In this document: one piece after another, positions 45,065 to 54,078 of the stretch
Layout of the letters: each line of letters begins with the position of its first letter
Position numbering within the stretch: the stretch's first letter is position 1
NCBI RefSeq assembly: GCF_002163875.1
Contig: NZ_CP019333.1
Span: forward strand, 1,804,864-1,868,863
Source: Gilvibacter sp. SZ-19
Lineage (GTDB): Bacteria; Bacteroidota; Bacteroidia; Flavobacteriales; Flavobacteriaceae
Length of the DNA: 64,000 nt
Direction of reading: 5' to 3'
Made by a program: the position numbers and the translations under genes
Notes under the pieces: generated by a model
Databases searched by the model: none
Seen by the model: only the letters and a program-made list of their open reading frames with translations
Told to the model about the DNA's origin: nothing

Positions 45065-46198
45065 TTAGTCTTTCCACTCAGCGATAAACAAATTGGTGTC
45101 TCGCGTGCCGCCGTTATTTCTGTTAGACGAGAAGGCCAAATAGCGACCGTCATTAGAAAACACAGGGAATGCGTCAAAGGTCTTGCCATGGGTAATTCGC
45201 TCTAAGTTGCGACCGTCTAGGTCTATCATATAGAGGTTAAACGGAAATCCGCCGGCATTTTCGTGATTACTGGAAAAGATGATCTTCTCTCCAGAAGGGT
45301 GAAAGAAAGGACTCCAGTTGGCATTGCCTAAGTTGGTAAGCTGTCTTAGGTCCGATCCGTCTGCATTACAGATGTAAAGCTCCATTTCTGTAGGCTGTAC
45401 CAGGCCACGTGCCAAAAGGTCTTTGTATTCTTTGATCTCTGCTTCGGTTTTTGGACGACTTGATCGGAAAATGATCTTGCTTCCATCCGGAGAGAAAAAG
45501 GCTCCGCCGTCATAACCAAGTTCGTCTGTGATCTGCACCACATCACTACCGTCCAAGTTCATGGTATATAATTCCAGATCGCCAGAACGGGTAGAAGTAA
45601 ATACAATACGGTCTCCTTTAGGCGATACGGTAGGCTCGGCATCATAACCGGGTTCATTGGTCAATTGCGCAGTAATGTTCCCTTCTAGATCGGCAACAAA
45701 AATGTCAAAGGAATCGTAAACCGGCCAAACGTATTTACCGTTCTCACGCAGCGGTACCTCCGGGCAATTCTCGTCGACCAAATGGGTCGAGGCGTAGATG
45801 ATATGCTTGTTGTCTGGTAAGAAATACGAGCAGGTGGTACGTCCATTTCCGGTACTGATCATTGGTGGCTGTTTGTCCATTAGACTTTCGCCAACATTGA
45901 GTAAGAACATTTGGTCACACTCCACTCCCCATTTTCCGTAATCGGACTGGAAAATCATCTGTTTGTCGTCAAAACTCCAGTAAGCTTCGGCATTGTTGCC
46001 GCCAAAAGTTACCTGTTTAATGCTTTTAAAGTGCTTCTCCTCCGGATAGATAAGGGTGTCAGAACTCATCTCCATCATGTTAGGACGCTCTTCGGTTTTT
46101 GGTTGAGCATCGCTGAGATTCTCGGTTGGAGTCTCGCCTGTATTTTGCTTACAACCAATCAGTAATATTAGTAAAGCAAAGATTGGGATACGGATCAT
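45065..46198 (-). CDS. TolB-like/WD40 (PD40) beta-propeller lipoprotein
   Basis: A 377-residue lipoprotein (MIRIPIFALLILLIGC, Cys16) built of PD40-type propeller repeats: DAEPTVSPKGDRIVFTSTRSGDLELY, FFSPDGSKIIF, FFHPSGEKIIFSSNHE and FPVFSNDGRYLAFSSNR. Such proteins bind partners in the periplasm; enzymatic function is not expected. The start at 46198 gives the proper lipoprotein signal; the longer frame runs across the shared promoter. Divergent from the M28 peptidase, whose lipoprotein signal ends in the same LIGCK. Confidence 0.85.
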   Translation of the reverse strand: MIRIPIFALLILLIGCKQNTGETPTENLSDAQPKTEERPNMMEMSSDTLIYPEEKHFKSIKQVTFGGNNAEAYWSFDDKQMIFQSDYGKWGVECDQMFLLNVGESLMDKQPPMISTGNGRTTCSYFLPDNKHIIYASTHLVDENCPEVPLRENGKYVWPVYDSFDIFVADLEGNITAQLTNEPGYDAEPTVSPKGDRIVFTSTRSGDLELYTMNLDGSDVVQITDELGYDGGAFFSPDGSKIIFRSSRPKTEAEIKEYKDLLARGLVQPTEMELYICNADGSDLRQLTNLGNANWSPFFHPSGEKIIFSSNHENAGGFPFNLYMIDLDGRNLERITHGKTFDAFPVFSNDGRYLAFSSNRNNGGTRDTNLFIAEWKD

Positions 46199-46206
46199 TT
46201 TTGAAC

Positions 46207-46224
46207 TAATTTTGTGCAAAAATA
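46207..46224. promoter_or_regulatory. Back-to-back -7 boxes of the TolB-like and M28 genes
   Basis: TAATTTTG on the plus strand (46207-46214) precedes the M28 ATG at 46230, and TATTTTTG on the minus strand (46224-46217) precedes the TolB-like ATG at 46198. The two boxes are only two bases apart, so the divergent promoters interleave and the genes may be mutually exclusive or co-regulated. Confidence 0.5.
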
Positions 46225-46229
46225 CGGAT

Positions 46230-47459
46230 ATGAGGGCAATTATTGGCATCCTAATAGCAATCGCTTTGATCGGTTGTAAGAAAGAAGTTGAAAAACCAGT
46301 GAGTATGCAAGATGATGTGGCTTTTTTAGCTTCGGATTCACTCCAGGGAAGAGATACCGGAACGCCTTATGAATTGATGGCTGCGGATTATATCCAAAAG
46401 CGTTATGGAGCCTTAGGCTTGGAGCCCAAAGGAGCTGGTGGTTACTATCAGACCTTTACCTTTACGCCTTCTAACGATCCGCATCGCGAAGCCACCTTTG
46501 ACAGCATTGCCTCAGACGGAACCATTACAGGGACCAATGTGATCGGTTATTTAGACAATAATGCAGAAACTACCGTTGTTATTGGTGCGCATTACGACCA
46601 TTTGGGCATGGGCGGCGAGGGTTCGCTTTACCGAGAAGGGCAAGCCATTCACAACGGGGCCGATGACAACGCCAGTGGCGTGGCCGTAATGCTCAATTTG
46701 GCTAAAAAGGTGCAAGACAGCGCCCTTACCAAGAACAACTTTCTTTTTATCGCTTTTTCTGGAGAAGAACTGGGCCTTCTAGGGTCTAACTTCTTTGCTA
46801 AGAATCCAACCATAGACTTGGATAAGGTGACCTATATGATCAACATGGACATGGTGGGTCGACTCAACGAAGAAAAGCAATTGGCTGTGCACGGCGTTGG
46901 GACCTCTCCTGTTTTTAAGCAGACCTTGTTTGTGAACAATAACGACCGTTTTCAAGTATCTGAACACGAGTCTGGAGTTGGACCATCTGACCACACCTCT
47001 TTCTACCTACAAGATATTCCTGTCTTGCATTTCTTTACAGGACAACATGAAGATTATCACAAGCCCGGAGATGATGCTGAGAAGCTGAACTACGAAGGTA
47101 TGGAGGCTATTTCAAGCTATATTTTCGATATTGTCAAAGACCTAGGAAGTCAAGGAGAATTGGCCTTTAAGAAGACCAAGAATGAAAGCGAAGAGGTGCC
47201 GCGTTTTAAGGTTGGCTTGGGTGTAGTTCCAGATTATTTATACAGCGGAGAAGGGATGCGCATAGATGGAGTTTCAGAAGATCGTCCGGCCCAGCGAGCT
47301 GGTCTTGTCAAGGGTGATATCGTTGTAAAAATGGGCGATTCAACCGTGACAGATATGATGAGCTATATGCGCGCTTTATCGTCCTTTGAACAAGGACAAA
47401 AAACCAAAGTGATCGTTCAGCGTGACGGAAAAGAAGTGACCGTAGAGGTTGAATTCTAG
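46230..47459 (+). CDS. M28 family aminopeptidase-like lipoprotein with PDZ domain
   Basis: A 409-residue zinc peptidase lipoprotein (MRAIIGILIAIALIGC, Cys16). M28 metal ligands are visible in GAHYDHLG, NGADDNASG (bridging Asp), SGEELGLLGS (catalytic and ligand Glu), NMDMVG and a late HFFTGQHEDYH region. A C-terminal PDZ domain (about 320-409, DRPAQRAGLVKGDIVVKMG) may bind substrate tails. It probably trims peptides in the periplasm. Its end overlaps the convergent GT2 gene by 4 bases. Confidence 0.9.
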   Translation: MRAIIGILIAIALIGCKKEVEKPVSMQDDVAFLASDSLQGRDTGTPYELMAADYIQKRYGALGLEPKGAGGYYQTFTFTPSNDPHREATFDSIASDGTITGTNVIGYLDNNAETTVVIGAHYDHLGMGGEGSLYREGQAIHNGADDNASGVAVMLNLAKKVQDSALTKNNFLFIAFSGEELGLLGSNFFAKNPTIDLDKVTYMINMDMVGRLNEEKQLAVHGVGTSPVFKQTLFVNNNDRFQVSEHESGVGPSDHTSFYLQDIPVLHFFTGQHEDYHKPGDDAEKLNYEGMEAISSYIFDIVKDLGSQGELAFKKTKNESEEVPRFKVGLGVVPDYLYSGEGMRIDGVSEDRPAQRAGLVKGDIVVKMGDSTVTDMMSYMRALSSFEQGQKTKVIVQRDGKEVTVEVEF

Positions 47460-48946
47460 GCGCGACTAAAGAGACTTTTAAAGAACACGTAGCCAAAGCC
47501 TATAAAGAGCATCAGGTGGAAAGGGAACAATCCGAAGTCACCCCCCTGATCTCCCACCACAAAGGCAGAGTACATTCCAAAGCCAAAGTAGAGCATCAGT
47601 AGTCCTTCTACTATGATGTTAGGCGATAGATTCTTTCTGAGGTATTTATTGCCCTTCCAGCTGTCCTTTAAACTGCTGATGTTGAATTTAGGTGTTCTGA
47701 TAAATTCGCTCTTTTTCCCAATATGACCTTCTAGAACTGCAATTGAATTGTGCAAGGAGAAGCCCATGGCAACAGAGAAGAAGGTAAAGAACATGCCTAT
47801 ATATTCTAAGAAGTTCTTCCAACCACCACCATATATATTGCGGTAGGTGAACCAATAACAAATAAAGAAGATCACCGTGCTGATAACAAAGAAACTCATC
47901 ACGATGAAATACACCTTCAAGTGTTCATACTCGTTTTTTATGTAGAGGATAGGGATACTCAAAATCGCTACAATGAGCACGTTCAAGAACATGGTACTAT
48001 TTAACAAATGCAGTATTCCATGCACTTTGGTCTTTGCAGAAATGTTCTGACTCTTAAGTAGCCTGGAAAGCATCTTTCTAAAGTTTTCTGCACCGCCTTT
48101 GTTCCAACGGAATTGCTGTGAACGTGCTGCAGATATGACCACTGGTAACTCCGCAGGAGTCTCCACTTCTTCCAAATACTTGAATTTCCAATCCTTGAGT
48201 TGGGCGCGGTAAGACAGGTCTAAGTCTTCTGTCAAGGTATCGCCTTCCCAGTTCCCCGCATCGATGATACACGCCTTGCGCCACACCCCGGCGGTTCCGT
48301 TAAAATTTATAAAGTGCCCTTTAGAATTGCGCCCCACTTGTTCTAAGGTAAAGTGCGCATCCAAGGCAAAAGCTTGAACTCTTGTAAGTAGAGAATAGTC
48401 TCTGTTGAGATGCCCCCAGCGGGTTTGCACCACTCCGATCTGCTCGTCTTTAAAGTAAGGAATGGTCTTTTTTAGCCAATCGGGTTGGGGTAAAAAGTCT
48501 GCATCGAATATGGCGATATATTCTCCTTTTGCAGTTTTAAGCCCCTCTTTTAAGGCCCCTGCTTTAAAGCCCACACGATCTTCTCGGCTCAAGTGAACAA
48601 TGTCTAGACCTGACTTCTGCAACTCGGCGATCTGTGCAGCCGTTTTCTCAAAGGACTCGTCGGTAGAATCATCCAGTACCTGAATTTCTAATTTGTCTTT
48701 GGGATATTCGAGCTTCGCAATATTGCTCAAAAGACGCTCCATAACATAGAGCTCATTGTACACGGGTAATTGAACCGTCACAGCAGGAACCTGTGTGGGG
48801 TCGCTTAAGTCGAATTTTGGAGAATTGCGTTGGGTTCTTCTGGCACGCAGATAGTTGAACAACAAATTCAGCTGCGCCAAAGCATACATGAATATCATGA
48901 TCAGCGCTGCCGAATAAATGATCAATATGAGCGTTTCGAGTATCAT
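47456..48946 (-). CDS. GT2 processive-type glycosyltransferase (CESA-like)
   Basis: A 496-residue inner-membrane glycosyltransferase: one N-terminal segment, a GT-A domain with FDADFLP (DxD, about 120-127), TEDLDLSYR (TED) and QQFRWNKGG (QxxRW), then four or five C-terminal membrane segments. This set is typical of cellulose-synthase-like enzymes making beta-linked polymers or glycolipids. It overlaps the upstream DPM1-like gene by 4 bases (ATGA), forming an operon with it and the MORN-type protein. The product is unknown. Confidence 0.85.
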   Translation of the reverse strand: MILETLILIIYSAALIMIFMYALAQLNLLFNYLRARRTQRNSPKFDLSDPTQVPAVTVQLPVYNELYVMERLLSNIAKLEYPKDKLEIQVLDDSTDESFEKTAAQIAELQKSGLDIVHLSREDRVGFKAGALKEGLKTAKGEYIAIFDADFLPQPDWLKKTIPYFKDEQIGVVQTRWGHLNRDYSLLTRVQAFALDAHFTLEQVGRNSKGHFINFNGTAGVWRKACIIDAGNWEGDTLTEDLDLSYRAQLKDWKFKYLEEVETPAELPVVISAARSQQFRWNKGGAENFRKMLSRLLKSQNISAKTKVHGILHLLNSTMFLNVLIVAILSIPILYIKNEYEHLKVYFIVMSFFVISTVIFFICYWFTYRNIYGGGWKNFLEYIGMFFTFFSVAMGFSLHNSIAVLEGHIGKKSEFIRTPKFNISSLKDSWKGNKYLRKNLSPNIIVEGLLMLYFGFGMYSAFVVGDQGGDFGLFPFHLMLFIGFGYVFFKSLFSRA

Positions 48947-49638
48947 CCTTTTATACTGTATTTAAAAATCCACCCCAAGATTTTTACGCCTGCAAAGATA
49001 GCACCTTTTACTGTTCCAGAAACCTTGGAAACCCCAATTCTATTGCGATATTTGACCGGTAACTCCCGGTAGCTGTACTTCTTTTTCAGCGCTTTTAGTT
49101 GCATTTCCACTGTCCAGCCATAGGTCTTGTCTTCCATGTTCAGGGCTAACAACTTGTCGTACTTTATGGCTCTGAACGGTCCAAGATCTGTAAATGTCGA
49201 TCTAAAAAAGACCTTCATTAAAGTAGTGGCTAACCAGTTGCCAAATATTTGCGGCCCGGTCATAGAACCAGCCTCTCGCAATTCCGGAACGCGCGCTCCT
49301 ACGACAAAATCAATATCGTCTTCTACAATTGGGGCCACAAGTTTAGTGAGTTCTTCTGGGTAATCGCTGTAGTCTCCGTCTAAGAAAACAACAATATCGG
49401 GCAAGGGTTCATTTGCGGCGATGTAATGCATCCCTTTCAGACAAGCATAACCATAACCTTTGCGCTGTTCTTGCAAAACAGTAGCTCCTGCCTCTTTGGC
49501 TTGCTGTTCCGTCGCGTCCGTTGAGTTGTTGCTCACCACTATAACCTCAGTAACAGTAGCAGGAATATCTCTAATTACCTTACCTATGGAATCTTCTTCG
49601 TTATAGGCAGGTATAATTACTTTTATAAGGGGATTCAT
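48943..49638 (-). CDS. GT2 glycosyltransferase, dolichyl-phosphate-mannose-synthase-like
   Basis: A 231-residue GT-A enzyme with VIIPAYNEEDSIG at the start, VVSNNSTDAT and the metal-binding FLDGDYSD. The family transfers mannose or glucose from a nucleotide sugar to polyprenyl phosphate; the lack of membrane segments suggests a soluble or peripheral form. It overlaps both neighbours by 4 bases. It may supply the lipid-linked sugar used by the membrane glycosyltransferases nearby. Confidence 0.85.
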   Translation of the reverse strand: MNPLIKVIIPAYNEEDSIGKVIRDIPATVTEVIVVSNNSTDATEQQAKEAGATVLQEQRKGYGYACLKGMHYIAANEPLPDIVVFLDGDYSDYPEELTKLVAPIVEDDIDFVVGARVPELREAGSMTGPQIFGNWLATTLMKVFFRSTFTDLGPFRAIKYDKLLALNMEDKTYGWTVEMQLKALKKKYSYRELPVKYRNRIGVSKVSGTVKGAIFAGVKILGWIFKYSIKG

Positions 49639-50129
49639 CGAAACGATATGTCGGGATTGTCTTTTTTAAACTCGCGAACCGAACTCCATTCTCCAACCTT
49701 TTTGTCGGCTATATATTTTTCGGCAAGTACGAGTTTGTTGCCTACATAGCGCAGACAATACCCGTTCTTTTGGTTGTTCTTGTATTGGAATTTACTCTTC
49801 TTTCGGCTGCCAAGTTCGTAAAAAATCCACCAATTCTCTATGCTTCCCCAGACAAAGTGTCCTTCTTTTTTTAACTGGCCTTGCGCATAGTAGAAGTGCC
49901 AGTAACCATGCATTGTATCTTCTTGGTAATGTCCTTTTGCCGCTACTTTCCCGTTGGGATGGTAATAGATCCAGAAATCGGTCTTTAGTTGGTTGGTCAA
50001 CCAGCCTTCGGCCTTGAGTTGTCCGTCTGGGAAGTAAGTCTTGTGGTAGGTCTTCTCTAAAGCAAATGTGACCTGCCACCCCAAAAGGAGTAACAAGCCA
50101 CTGCAGATTATTTTACTTTGTAATTCCAT
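49635..50129 (-). CDS. Secreted MORN-repeat/YwqK-like protein
   Basis: A 164-residue protein with an N-terminal signal (about 1-23) and repeats of the form YYPDGQLKAEGWLTN, YHPNGKVAAKGHYQ and YYAQGQLKKEGHFV, typical of the toxin_YwqK/MORN-variant family common in Bacteroidota. Such repeats form beta-hairpin sheets; function is mostly unknown. First gene of the three-gene set with two GT2 enzymes, overlapping the next by 4 bases. Confidence 0.78.
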   Translation of the reverse strand: MELQSKIICSGLLLLLGWQVTFALEKTYHKTYFPDGQLKAEGWLTNQLKTDFWIYYHPNGKVAAKGHYQEDTMHGYWHFYYAQGQLKKEGHFVWGSIENWWIFYELGSRKKSKFQYKNNQKNGYCLRYVGNKLVLAEKYIADKKVGEWSSVREFKKDNPDISFR

Positions 50130-50196
50130 TACACAGCTTTAGACGTTGCTGTGCTAATAGCCTAACGCTATCGCTGTGTTTTTTTGGAATTTTTTA

Positions 50197-51780
50197 TTAT
50201 TTCTGATTCACCAAGGCCATAAGGTCAACATCATTGCCCAGCAAAACATCTTTGGAGTTGATACGGCCCTTGGTGTCGGCATTTTCCAATTTAAGTACTC
50301 CACGAGGGCATACTGCGGAGCAGATCCCGCAACCCACACAGCTGGCGCGTACTATGTTTGCTCCTTTCTGAGCATAGGCACGAACGTCTATTCCCATTTC
50401 GCAATAGGTAGAACAGTTTCCACAAGAAATACATTGCCCGCCGTTTGTAGTGATTCTGAATTTAGAGAAAAGACGCTGCTGCAGGCCTAGAATAGCCGCC
50501 ATAGGGCAGCCCATTCTACACCAAACGCGGTTTCCAAAAATGGGGTAGAAACCTGTTCCTATCACACCACTGAATACAGATCCGATTAAGAATCCATAAG
50601 TAGATCGCACTTCGTGAGTTTGAAAGAGCAAAAGCGTATTGGTAGTTGAACTGAAATGCAAGCCTATTAAGGCCAAAATGATTACCAGGTAACCAATAGC
50701 TCCGTAACGAGCATCCTTTTTAAGTTCGTGTCTTTTGTATTTCCAGATCAATCCAAAGATCAGTGTTAGAACAACTCCAACGCTAATTAAAAAAGTACTT
50801 TGACTAAACCAATATTTGCTGCCGTCTCCAAGGTAAGAGTGAATTACACCTGTGGTGGTCACTACTGCAAAAACCAAGACCGAATGTACTACCCAGCGCT
50901 CCACTCGCCAGGCCATTCTGGACTTATCACTGAGTTGTCTAAACGAATCTCCAGCCGTTTCTGCCAAGCCTCCGCAACCACAAACCCAGCTGCAATACCA
51001 GCGTTTTCCGTAACGGTAAGTGAGTATAGGGGTAATGACCAAGATGGAGGCAATTCCCCAGATAAGTAAGGTGAGGCCAAAACTGCCATTGATCAATAAG
51101 GCATCAACATTCCATTGATCAAACAGGTAATAGTTGAGAGGCCAAACGTTCTTAAGGTCGTAATAGGGTAGATCTCCATTAAGACGAGCCATGATCTCAG
51201 GGATCAAAAAGGCAAAGACCGTCTGAAAGAACATCACACTCCCGGTGCGGATCTTTTCGTAGGTATTGTGGCGGTATTTCCAGATGAATTTGATACCAAA
51301 GGCCAAAATGGCCAAAGTGTAAAGCGTTCCGTATACAAACCACTGGCTAGCAGGTTGGCCTTTTAAGGCGTAGCTCAAGGGGTCAAAAAGTCCAATAAGC
51401 CCAGTGTTTTCTGCACCACCACTGCCTTGACCTAACAGCTCTGCAAAGAAATACAAGACAATGTAAAATCCGGTTAAACTGATCCCGGCTACCCAAGCCC
51501 AAAAGCCTCGGTTGGAGATAGATTTTAACCATACGCCGTGGTTTTTTATTCCTGGTAAGGTGTCTTTATACAAGGATTTGCTATACACCAGGATACCAAC
51601 GCCTATAGACAGCAAGGCCAAGCTAAGCCACAAGCCTTGGTTGGGTAAACTCACATTAAACGTTGCCAAAGTGAGGATGCCCAAACCGAATAAACCGAGT
51701 AGGGTTCCTATTTTTTGTCCTGTTTTCATGGCTACCGGAGGCCCTCCAGCTAAGCTCATGGATTTATCGACTCTACTCAT
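50197..51780 (-). CDS. Membrane polyferredoxin, NapH/NosR/CcoG-like
   Basis: A 527-residue inner-membrane protein with about ten segments. It has cysteine motifs YCSWVCGCGG and VWCRMGCPMA in loops and two C-terminal 4Fe-4S clusters (CISCGNCSTYC and CVGCGICSAVC followed by PRG). This layout is of NapH/NosR-like electron carriers that pass electrons from quinol or a flavin across the membrane. It follows the FAD reductase by 2 bases, so the two probably act together. No terminal reductase is seen nearby, and the electron acceptor is unknown. Confidence 0.85.
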   Translation of the reverse strand: MSRVDKSMSLAGGPPVAMKTGQKIGTLLGLFGLGILTLATFNVSLPNQGLWLSLALLSIGVGILVYSKSLYKDTLPGIKNHGVWLKSISNRGFWAWVAGISLTGFYIVLYFFAELLGQGSGGAENTGLIGLFDPLSYALKGQPASQWFVYGTLYTLAILAFGIKFIWKYRHNTYEKIRTGSVMFFQTVFAFLIPEIMARLNGDLPYYDLKNVWPLNYYLFDQWNVDALLINGSFGLTLLIWGIASILVITPILTYRYGKRWYCSWVCGCGGLAETAGDSFRQLSDKSRMAWRVERWVVHSVLVFAVVTTTGVIHSYLGDGSKYWFSQSTFLISVGVVLTLIFGLIWKYKRHELKKDARYGAIGYLVIILALIGLHFSSTTNTLLLFQTHEVRSTYGFLIGSVFSGVIGTGFYPIFGNRVWCRMGCPMAAILGLQQRLFSKFRITTNGGQCISCGNCSTYCEMGIDVRAYAQKGANIVRASCVGCGICSAVCPRGVLKLENADTKGRINSKDVLLGNDVDLMALVNQK

Positions 51781-51782
51781 GA

Positions 51783-53087
51783 TTATGCGGTTTGTAATTG
51801 ATTGGCAAATGCCTGATTAATACTGTTTTCAAAATGTGCAAAGAACTCCGGGTCAAAGTTTGCTTGTTTGAGATTGGCCATCACGTAATCTACATCACGT
51901 GCTTCCGTCAGCCAGCGGTCAAACACTTCGTGTCTCATACGGATGCCAAAGGTGTTGATTCCCAAGAAGAGTCTACTGTCTTTGTGGTAGGCCACCGTGA
52001 TGCATTTGGTATCATCTTGGTGGGCCCAATGAAAATGTTGCTCGTAGTCTTTTTTGTTGCGTTCGCTAAAGACCCAGCCGTAAGTTTGGTATTCGATATC
52101 AAAGAACTTAGCCGAATTAAACCAATGACCGGGCTTGTACTCGGTTGGGTTGCCACAAAGGGTTTGCGCCAAAGCTTCGCCCATCATGCGGCCCGTGTAC
52201 CACACGGCTTCAATTGGGCGTCTGTTGCCTATGGCTTCACGCTGCTCCGCGCAGTCGCCAATGGCGTAAACATTCTTGGCCGAAGTTTCTAAAAGGCGAT
52301 TGACCTTAATACCCCGACCTAATTCAATGCCGCTGTCTTTTAAAAAGTCAATATTGGGAGAAACGCCTGCCGTAAGACCTACTAGGTCACAGGCTAGCTC
52401 TTCTCCGGTTTCTTCAATAACAACAGCGCGGGCACGGCCGTGCTCGTCCGATAAGATCTCCTTGAGGTTACTGGCAAGTCTTAGATCTATATGGTGATTT
52501 TTGATGTGTCTGTTGATCATTGCACTCTCCACGTTGGGTAATACACCATTCCAAAAACTATCCTCTCGAACTAAAAAAGTGACAGGAATACCTCGAGTAC
52601 TGAGCATTTCTGCCAGTTCTATACCTATAAGTCCTCCTCCAACTATAACAGCCCGTTTGCAAACTTCTTTGTTGGGAGCATTAACTTCTAAAAGGTCTAG
52701 ATCTTGCTTAGAATATAAGCCTTGAACTCCTTGCAGGTCTTGTCCGGGCCAACCAAACTTGTTCGGTTTTGAGCCAGTGGCTAACACCAGTTTGTCGTAG
52801 TTCAAAGAGCTGCCGTCTGCAAATTGCAAGCTCTTGTTTGCCGTGTCTACGGATTCCACAAAGCCGCGTTTAAGTTCAATTCGATTTTCCTTCCAGAACC
52901 AATCCTCGTAGGGTTTGGTGTGCTCGTATTTCATGTGTCCCATATAAATGTACATGAGCGCGGTACGTGAAAAGAAGTGGTCGGTTTCGGCAGAGATGAC
53001 GGTGATCTTATTATCCGATAATTTGCGCACATGTCGTGCGGTAGTAATGCCGGAGATCCCGTTGCCAATGATTACAATATGTTCCAT
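51783..53087 (-). CDS. NAD(P)/FAD-dependent oxidoreductase (pyridine nucleotide-disulfide class)
   Basis: A 434-residue soluble flavoprotein with an FAD-binding GxGxxG at the N-terminus (IGNGISGITTARHV), LATGSKPN, an NAD(P)-binding VGGGLIGIELAEML (about 150-163) and the C-terminal VYAIGDCAE FAD motif. It belongs to the rubredoxin/ferredoxin/nitrite-reductase-domain type. Placed directly before the membrane polyferredoxin, it probably feeds NAD(P)H electrons into it. Confidence 0.87.
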   Translation of the reverse strand: MEHIVIIGNGISGITTARHVRKLSDNKITVISAETDHFFSRTALMYIYMGHMKYEHTKPYEDWFWKENRIELKRGFVESVDTANKSLQFADGSSLNYDKLVLATGSKPNKFGWPGQDLQGVQGLYSKQDLDLLEVNAPNKEVCKRAVIVGGGLIGIELAEMLSTRGIPVTFLVREDSFWNGVLPNVESAMINRHIKNHHIDLRLASNLKEILSDEHGRARAVVIEETGEELACDLVGLTAGVSPNIDFLKDSGIELGRGIKVNRLLETSAKNVYAIGDCAEQREAIGNRRPIEAVWYTGRMMGEALAQTLCGNPTEYKPGHWFNSAKFFDIEYQTYGWVFSERNKKDYEQHFHWAHQDDTKCITVAYHKDSRLFLGINTFGIRMRHEVFDRWLTEARDVDYVMANLKQANFDPEFFAHFENSINQAFANQLQTA

Positions 53088-53192
53088 TCTGGTGAGTTAG
53101 TTGTGCGATCAGTCGTACTTAAAGTTAGCAACATTACACAGATCAGCAATATAGAATGGCTTTAAATTTTGTTGGTGACTGTAAGGTTTTGG

Positions 53193-53217
53193 AAATTCTT
53201 GTTTCAGAATTTTTTTT
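53193..53217. promoter_or_regulatory. Hairpin AAATTCT/AGAATTT with T run
   Basis: AAATTCT (53193-53199) and AGAATTT (53206-53212) with T residues after it, in the divergent gap before the DUF547 gene. It looks like a small terminator or attenuator on the plus strand although no plus-strand gene precedes it. Confidence 0.3.
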
Positions 53218-53284
53218 GGATTTCTGTGTAAGTAATCAAATCGAGGCTTCGACCTAAAGGACATCAAAACCAAAAAAATAGACT

Positions 53285-53995
53285 ATGATCTCGCTACGAT
53301 ATATCACTTTTTTATGGCTGATGCTACCGGGTCTATCGGTGGCGCAAACAGCCGATTTCTTTGCAAAGGCAGATGCTTTTTTTAATGCGCATGTTTCCAA
53401 TGGGAAAGTAGATTATAAGGGCATTGCTGCGGATGCGACCGAGCTAGATGCCCTACTGAGTCTTGCCGCTGACATCAGCGTGAACCCATCCGAAGCAAAT
53501 AACTATCAAGCCTTTTGGATAAACGCATACAATCTGGCTGTGATTAAGGGAATTGTTGCCAATTACCCCATCAATTCGCCGCTGGATAAGGCAGGATTCT
53601 TTGACAAGACCAAATACAATTTAGGTGGCGAAAAGATCACCTTGAACGATATCGAAAACAAAAAATTACGTGCTGTATTCAAAGATGCACGCGTACATTT
53701 TGTGCTGGTTTGTGGTGCCCAAGGATGCCCCCCACTGATCAGCAAAGCCTACACTCCAAATAATGTGGAATCTCTTTTACAACAGCAAACAGAGCTGGCG
53801 GTAAACAATCCGGATTTCATCAGAATAAAAGGAAAGAAGGTAGGCGTCTCTGAGATTTTTAAATGGTACCAGGAAGATTTTGTGACGCAGGAGCAAACCC
53901 TTATCGGGTTTTTGAACAAGTACCGAACTACCCCCATCGCGGAGGGAGCCAAAGTGAGCTACTACAGCTATGACTGGCGCCTGAACGCTCAATAA
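53285..53995 (+). CDS. Secreted DUF547 protein
   Basis: A 236-residue protein with a signal peptide (about 1-21, ending VAQT) and one DUF547 domain: YQAFWINAYNLAVIKGIV, IENKKLR and ARVHFVLVCGAQGCPPL (Cys pair) are the usual landmarks. Its biochemical role is unknown; the fold has been linked to transglutaminase-like proteins, but no activity is established. A paralogue occurs at 60712-61524 in the arsenosugar cluster. The next gene follows after 83 bases containing a hairpin. Confidence 0.85.
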   Translation: MISLRYITFLWLMLPGLSVAQTADFFAKADAFFNAHVSNGKVDYKGIAADATELDALLSLAADISVNPSEANNYQAFWINAYNLAVIKGIVANYPINSPLDKAGFFDKTKYNLGGEKITLNDIENKKLRAVFKDARVHFVLVCGAQGCPPLISKAYTPNNVESLLQQQTELAVNNPDFIRIKGKKVGVSEIFKWYQEDFVTQEQTLIGFLNKYRTTPIAEGAKVSYYSYDWRLNAQ

Positions 53996-54009
53996 TACAT
54001 TTTTTAAGT

Positions 54010-54059
54010 CTTCTGTGTGTTCAAGAGTTTGATACAATAACTCTTGAACCACAAGAAGC
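54010..54059. promoter_or_regulatory. Long inverted repeat between DUF547 and barrel genes
   Basis: GTTCAAGAGTT (54019-54029) and AACTCTTGAAC (54039-54049) pair perfectly over 11 bp; partial pairing (CTTCT/AGAAG) extends it to about 20 bp. The next gene starts 19 bases later. There is no T run, so it is more likely a leader or processing hairpin than a terminator. Confidence 0.5.
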
Positions 54060-54078
54060 ACAAACTAAAAGAACAACT

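Noticed and set aside
51798-52292. 164-codon plus-strand frame opposite the FAD oxidoreductase
   Set aside because: Lies wholly within the well-supported oxidoreductase and has no domain of its own.
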